In this document: piece by piece, positions 58,216-64,000 of the stretch
Layout of the letters: every line of letters begins with the position of its first letter
Numbering within the stretch: the stretch's first letter is position 1
NCBI GenBank assembly: GCA_013397695.1
Contig: VYZI01000182.1
Coordinates: forward strand, 249,503-313,502
Direction of reading: 5' to 3'
DNA: 64,000 nt
DNA from: Centropus unirufus
Lineage: Eukaryota > Chordata > Aves > Cuculiformes > Centropidae
The notes under the pieces: generated by a model
Told to the model about the DNA's origin: nothing
What the model saw: the letters and a program-made list of their open reading frames with translations, nothing else
Database searches by the model: none
Made by a program: the position numbers and the translations under genes

Positions 58216-58350
58216 CACAGGGCAGTGGTGGTTGCCCCCTCCCTGGAGGTGCTCAAGGCCAGGTTGGATGGGGCCCCTGGTCTAGAGGGGCTTTGGAACA
58301 GGATGATCTTTAAGATCCCTTCCAACCAAAACTATTCTATAATTCCATGA
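58216..58350 (+). mobile_element. CR1 3' end, type A, with internal deletion
   Basis: CAGGGCAGTGGTGGTTGCCC through GCTCAAGGCCAGGTTGGATG, then an internal loss in the middle, to CAAAACTATTCTATAATTCC. About 135 bases. Confidence 0.9.
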
Positions 58351-59625
58351 AAAAGAAGGGGGAAAAGGGTACTTTCATGGAGAAGGTGATAAGATCCCTT
58401 CAACCTTTCTGACAGCCACTACAGGAATCGTTAATTGATAACATCAGGGCTGTGGATGTCGCAGTGTTTGATCAGAAGAGCTTCTGGTTTAGGGCAAAGC
58501 AACAGTGGCCATCACAAAGACACCAATTCTTTAAACAGCCAAAGATCAAACCTTAAGTTTCATTTTGACATCAAGCATCTTCCCACTTTGCCACATTCTG
58601 AACCTCTTTGGTTTAAACGGAACAGAGAAGAAATCTTGTTTTGGGAGCTTTGGAATAAATGCTGGATCCAAGAAACAATGGTTTGTTTTCCTGCTCCTAC
58701 AGTCACTGCTATCGAAGGTATTACTCCATTAACCTCCCCCACCTGGATTTCCCTTAATCTTTACATGCAACTTAAAGCCCGTTAAGATGTTTCCTCTGTC
58801 CTTCCTGTGGTTTTAAAAGCTCAGGTTGCACTATGAACTTTGCTTGAGAGAAGTTACTGAAGCGATGGATTCTAAATGTTATAATCCAAGCGGTCATGGC
58901 TGGATGAAAATCCAGTTTATTCAGTAAATGCTACCACCCCGGCATGCAATCGTATTCATTTATGAAACCACTGCTGCCTGATGGGTTGAATAATGAAACC
59001 GCTACAACATCACCCTTGAAGGTGAAGAACACTGGGGCACCGGTTTTACTGGTTTTAATAAAATATCTGTAACAACTTTTAGGAGAAAAACAACTCCTTT
59101 AAGGCAGACCGGATCAACACGCTGAACTTCATTTTCACCTTCAATGATGAACTCTGGCGGCATGCCAAGGCAGTAATTGCTTTTAGACCTTGTCCGCGTT
59201 GGGGTTTTTGTCTCCTAACCGATGGCCAGCTCCCAAAACAGAACCCTAAGGCCAGCTGCTGAGCTGGCATGGATGAACGACTTCCACTTCAAGCAAGGAA
59301 GGCAGCTGTGCCAGTTGGCATCATCCAAGTGTTCAGCCCCAGCTGTGGGCCAGGGAAGCAGCAATTTGCAGCACAGGTGATGGCTCTCCAGGGTCCATTC
59401 CCAGCTTAGGTTCTTGGTGTATACACCCTTCGTACTTATAACGTGCACAAACACAGTCTGTAAACTGGAACGGTCCAGACAGACTTGGAGAACCTTCGTG
59501 CCTCAGTGTGAGATGGTTACCTCATTCCAGTAAGCTTTTACTGGTAATTCAGGGAATAAAAAAAAAAATAAGCAAGGCCTAAAGGTATGATGTGTTTTAT
59601 CAGTTAGTGTACAACGGGAAATATT
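58351..59625. other. Non-coding stretch, nothing recognised
   Basis: A 116-codon plus-strand frame at 58435-58785 has no family resemblance and no splice context. Otherwise unique sequence. Confidence 0.5.
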
Positions 59626-59973
59626 TCACAGAATCATTGGGGTTCAAAAAGACCTCTAAGATCATCTAGCCCATCCCCACCATGCCTGCTAAACCACGTC
59701 CCAAAGTGCCACATCTGAGCGTTTTTTCAACCCTACCAGGGAAGACGACTCCATCCCTGCCCTGGGCAGCCTGGTCCAGTGTTTCAGCGCTCTTTCAGTA
59801 AAGAATTTTTTCCTCACATCCAACCTAAACTTCCCCTGGCACAACTTGAGGCCATTTCCTGTCATCCCATTGCTTGTTACTTGGGAGCAGGGACCAGCAC
59901 CCACGTCACCAAACCGTCCTTTCAGGTAGGTGTAGAGAGCGATGAAGTCTCCCCTCAGCCTCCTCTCCTCCAG
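59626..59973 (-). mobile_element. CR1 retrotransposon fragment, type B
   Basis: CACAGAATCATTGGGGTTC, CCACCATGCCTGCTAAACCACG, CCTGGCACAACTTGAGGCC and GATGAAGTCTCCCCTCAGC. It ends near CTCTCCTCCAGG within the ORF tail. Confidence 0.92.
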
Positions 59974-62900
59974 GAAAGATCAGATTTGATAGAAAAGCAA
60001 AGTATCATCCTGATTTAATCTACACTGACAGATGACATGAGCTCTCTGCCATTCTCCAACCACCTAGGGACAGCAGCTGAGCTCAAAGATGTATTTTAAA
60101 CCTCACAGAAGTCAACGCAGAATAGGCAGGAGCAGAATCTTGGGCGGGGGGAGGAAGAATAAAATGTTGGTCTTCACTAAAGCTTCTCAGGCAGCTTTGC
60201 TGGGCTTTGTCCTTTCAGCCTTGTCCACACCTTGCAGTGTAAGCTCTGCGAGTGCTTTCCACTCAACACGAGGCACTGCAGTCAGAGCCTGAGAGCGCCT
60301 TGGTTGAAATACCCAGGGAAAGATTGTATGGTAGCAATTCCAGTAAATTAAATCCTAGCGCGCTCACTGCTCCAAAATGCCGAACTAGCTGAAAGTAATG
60401 AATGAGATATCATATTTGTAACTATTTAGCAGACACACTAAGACAATTACAGTGATGAAAGCTACACAGGCAGTACTGTACATCAGACTTCTTTTGCAGA
60501 AGTCCATAAATAAGTAATTTGACTTGGTAAAGCACTCTGGGATGGCTTGGGGTTTGGAAAATGATATTGAAAAAAGAATCTATGCGTACACATGCAGCTT
60601 ATTATGCTGCAGCACAAGCAATTTCCTACCTTCCTCAATGTATTTACATTGCAATGCAATAAGAAGCAGGCCATAGACAAATGGTTGATGCCCCCTACCA
60701 CTTATTTCTTGAGCAGAGAAAACTGTTTTGTCCAAGCAAAGAGATCTGTGTTCAGACAGAGCCACGTTTGCAGATCCGTAGGCTCAGTTCTGAAGCCATT
60801 TTAAAAGGTCATTTGGAGGGAGAGAAGCAGCCTGCGAGACAATGTAATATATAGAATTTCGAATGTCAAATCTAAAGTAAACTTCCAGACGACTTTCCAT
60901 AGGGGATGCTGAATAAGGAAGATGAAAGGATGAATTGAGGTGGAATGGAACAGAAAATCAGGTAGAGGTGGTGCTATAAGGATCTGCTTAAACGATCACT
61001 AACAAACATTAAAACACTCATCACTGAGAACAGAAGGAATCTGAAATATCTAGCACTGTTAGAAGCTGCTTATCAAAAGGGGCAATAAGTTTTTGGGAGT
61101 GTGTTCGGAAAGAATCTCTACTGTGAGTTGATTAAACAGCTATGTGCGTAGCTAAAACATTAGAGTGGAAACAGCACAGCTTTGATGATTGACCTCTTGG
61201 ACGTGACATTCACCTGAAACAAATGACTTGTAATTTATTGAAAACATTAATGATCACTGATTTTTTATAAGCTATTAATAGATGACTTCTCAAAAGAGCA
61301 CGTGATCCGAAAACCTAGATAAGAAATACCTTGGGGACTCTGATGCAACGCTGTCTCACAGCTGGCTGTTATTATCCAGTTCATTTTATCTCTTCTCACA
61401 TCCAAAATATTGTTAAAGCACAGGCTTGATCCAGAGCTCACTGAGGAAATCAAGGGGCACTTTTTGATTCTCTTTGGTACCAAGAGGGTTGAAGGAAAGA
61501 CTGATAGGGAACATTATCATGCTCAGAGATGAAAAAGACATTATACTCCTCAGATCTCTTTTTTCCAAGGACGGAGATAACCCTGTGATAGGAACCTTAT
61601 CATATGTTCAGTTGCTGCTGCACTTGAACAAAGTCAAAAGGCCAATGCAGGAAGGAGGAAATGTCTCAAGGGAGGCTGTCCCCGGGCGACCTCATCAAGA
61701 GAAGCAGAACAACAGCATTTAGAGCTTTTTGACTGCACACAACAGAGAAGAGAAACTATAACTATTTGTAGCAGACCTAGAAGTGCAGATTTAAGGACAA
61801 TGTAGTTATTTCCAACCACCTAACAGCACCTCGGCGCTTGATCCCTACAGCAGCCTGCATCCCATCATCTTTTTATTTCCTTACATCTAAATTTTCTCTC
61901 TTACCTATGTGTTTTGCCTTCTCACGGCAGGGAGAAGAGACTGCAGGCAGAAATACAGGAAAAAGCAGTCCTATCTGCACCCTCCGACACACACGCGATG
62001 CCCATGCCCTTTCATCCCCTCGGATGCCCAAACAGAACCCGGCTTGTCAAGAAGATCAAACTATTCAAGGTGCCTCAGCAGGGTTGAATTAAAGCTTTAA
62101 CCTCCTCTTCCTGTGCTGCACTGCAGACACTCACCTTCCGATGAGGCAGAGGGTAACGAACACCCTCCCGAGGCTCCACCTATCCAAACGATCTGTGACA
62201 AGGTCATCAAATAGCCCGGTGCTCTCCTGTCAACACTCGTGAACAGCGACCGCTTTCGAGACTCCACTCCATGGCTTTGCTTCCTTTATGATAAGGACTT
62301 CATTCCTAGCTTTAGCCTTTCTAATTAATTAGTTACATATCATTAATTTTCCCTGTAAACTTTTTCGACACCTTTCTTCCCAAGATATCTTAAAAGTCCA
62401 GCAATTAACTTCTCTCATCTCCCTTACCATACTGCCATCTCTGCTGTGTGCTCACAGTTTGGTGAGGTTTTTCAAGTCGCATTTGTTAGTTGCTGACAGC
62501 CAGTGTCACCGTGGGAATGATAGTATCTCATTAATTAATATTTTTACTTTATGAAAAAAGAGTATGAGCATCTAGAGAGAAAACTGAAGTACAAGAACTA
62601 AAAATACAGCTTGAACTGTCTAACTGTCAACATATGGGATAATGATATATTGCTCTTAGTAGACAGCTAATTGAAAATGTGAGTTTACAATGAAATAATG
62701 ATCAGCTGCTCTGTATTTTCATAGATATAAAACCCTATGCCATACACTCAGAACACCATATGTTCCCGAGGACTGCACCTCCTTGAGGTACGAAGGGGAG
62801 AGAAGGAGCCTATGGAATGGAGGCTGGGGAAGGAAGATGCATAGAAAACCACCAGTTGCTCAGCAAACAGCTCATAGCAGCAGTAACATCATCAACAAAG

Positions 62901-64000
62901 TGAATTTCATTGCGAAAATGAAAATTGCAGGGCTGCTAAAAGACTCCACCAGGGAATCATCTGTTTCCTGAGCTCAGCCTTGGCACATGTAGAGCGGCAG
63001 AAAGCTGTACCTCAAATGTTAAGGCTGAAAGAGAAGACCAAGCAATCCCTCCAGCCTCAACATCACCGAGGCTACGGATACTGAGGCAGAACCCTCTTCC
63101 TGTGGTTCTGCAAGATGAAAAAAAAACTATCTTAAAACACTTTGTTCAGCTCACCTGTTTCATTTCAAAACCATCTATTGTTCTTTGAAGGGAGAGAGAG
63201 CATGGGAAAGTGACCCAAATTGTTGTCAGGTACCACAATGGGTATCAGAGGCTTCAGGCAAACTAAGATTGAGAATTTACATGAATCCACATACAAAGAG
63301 TGATCTTATGGGTTGAGACACAGCAATTTGATACAAGGACGAGGCTGCACAGCCTGAAGATTCAGAGGAGCTCGGTTTCTGTGTGTTGCCACTCAGAAAA
63401 GTAGCTCGGAATTAGCAGCCTCCCTGCCTTGGGCCAGGATCTGCAGCTCTGAGTTTGAAAACAGACGTAGACCAAATAATGAGGTTTTTGGGTTTTTTTT
63501 CTGGAGCAGCTGTAGTGCAAACACTGCAGCTGCTTTGTACAAGTGCATGGTGTTAGCGCCCGAATCAAAGCTACCTACACCAGCCTTGACTTAACAGATG
63601 CTCACGGACCCTTTGGAAGAACCAACGAGTCAGCCAGTAATCCATGGATTAAGACTCCCTACCCTTACATTTTGGTACCACAGACTATACCTGAAACGAT
63701 AAGTAAACATATGTCAGCTGGAAAACAAGTCCAGAACTGTGTTAGAGAGAAGTTAATTAACAAAAGCTAGATGAAAATAAAACCGAGATGCTGGATTCAG
63801 CCATAGTTTACAAGGACATAAAAAGATAAATTAACCAAGTTTGAAACGGAAATTGCACACAGTAATTACATGATTTATATTATATAAATAATGAATTAAT
63901 ATCAATTAATTCCAGAGATCTGGATTCTATTCTCGGCTAAGCCAGCTCAGTTCCCAGGCAAAGAAGACCTTCCCCAGCCCATCTTGGTATGTTAAAACAA
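59974..64000. other. Non-coding stretch, no gene seen
   Basis: 4 kb without a recognisable CR1 or coding exon. The sequence is AT-rich, with a short TTATATTATATAAATAATG run near the right edge. Open frames of 60-85 codons are scattered on both strands and carry no family signal. If the minus-strand gene is as long as its orientation allows, this could be intron. Confidence 0.5.

Noticed and set aside
58435..58785. 116-codon plus-strand frame
   Set aside because: No motif and no splice or promoter context, with overlapping antisense frame at 58560-58742.
1..64000. CRISPR array, toxin-antitoxin or other microbial defence system
   Set aside because: No regularly spaced repeats, operons, ribosome-binding sites or dense coding. 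The sequence is vertebrate, with splice sites and CR1.
1..64000. tRNA, rRNA or snRNA gene
   Set aside because: No cloverleaf box A/B pair or conserved snRNA core recognised. The MIR-like pieces only recall a tRNA-derived SINE.

Overview
The window reads as nuclear DNA of a bird. It is AT-rich, gene-poor, non-coding sequence carrying about 35 fragments of the CR1 non-LTR retrotransposon. CR1 is the dominant interspersed repeat of birds, and its 3' end is recognisable by a tail of the form CATTCTATGATTCTATG with no poly-A. There are also a few very worn MIR-like SINE pieces and old CR1 pieces of the kind shared with turtles and crocodilians, short microsatellites and A-tracts. I see no bacterial or phage feature, no CRISPR array, no tRNA or rRNA gene and no clear endogenous retrovirus.

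Only one stretch looks convincingly protein-coding: a terminal exon on the minus strand (12646-12867), followed by a 3' UTR of about 1.1 kb (to about 11525) with two possible poly-A signals. It encodes the last 73 residues of a protein I could not name. A second, weaker exon candidate on the same strand (27532-27651) is 120 nt long, has the same phase at both ends and plausible splice sites. The minus-strand gene would extend to higher coordinates, so much of 12.9-64 kb may be its introns. Positions 1 to about 11.5 kb would then be downstream flank. This is inference from orientation only.

I sort the CR1 copies by sequence. Type A, the commonest at about 20 copies, ends in a motif of the kind CCATGGCAGGGGG then GGAACTGGATGGGC. 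Type B (about 9 copies) ends in a motif about a gene-like 'ccaccactaaaccatg' stretch when read in reverse. Type C (2 copies, at 35.7 and 54.1 kb) carries a 'CTGTCCCTGCACAGGACACC' block. Type D (51.5 and 45.6 kb) carries 'CTCCTTCTCTGGAG'. Old amniote-type CR1 occurs at 34.2-34.6 kb and 56.2 kb. The longest copy (39826-40616) retains a degraded end of the reverse-transcriptase ORF. Copies are 5'-truncated and lie on both strands. Some are nested or abut each other (13.0-13.3, 45.6-45.8 and 51.1-51.7 kb).

Most long open frames, including one of 238 codons on the minus strand at 22.1-22.8 kb, are CR1 read in some frame. The longest frame outside CR1 is 281 codons (28319-29164, plus) and resembles nothing I know. 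I found no evidence for a previously undescribed biological system. The items most worth checking are the terminal exon, the 27.5 kb exon candidate, the 281-codon frame, the old CR1 at 34 kb, a palindromic hairpin at 8.7 kb and an unexplained block at 42.6-42.95 kb.
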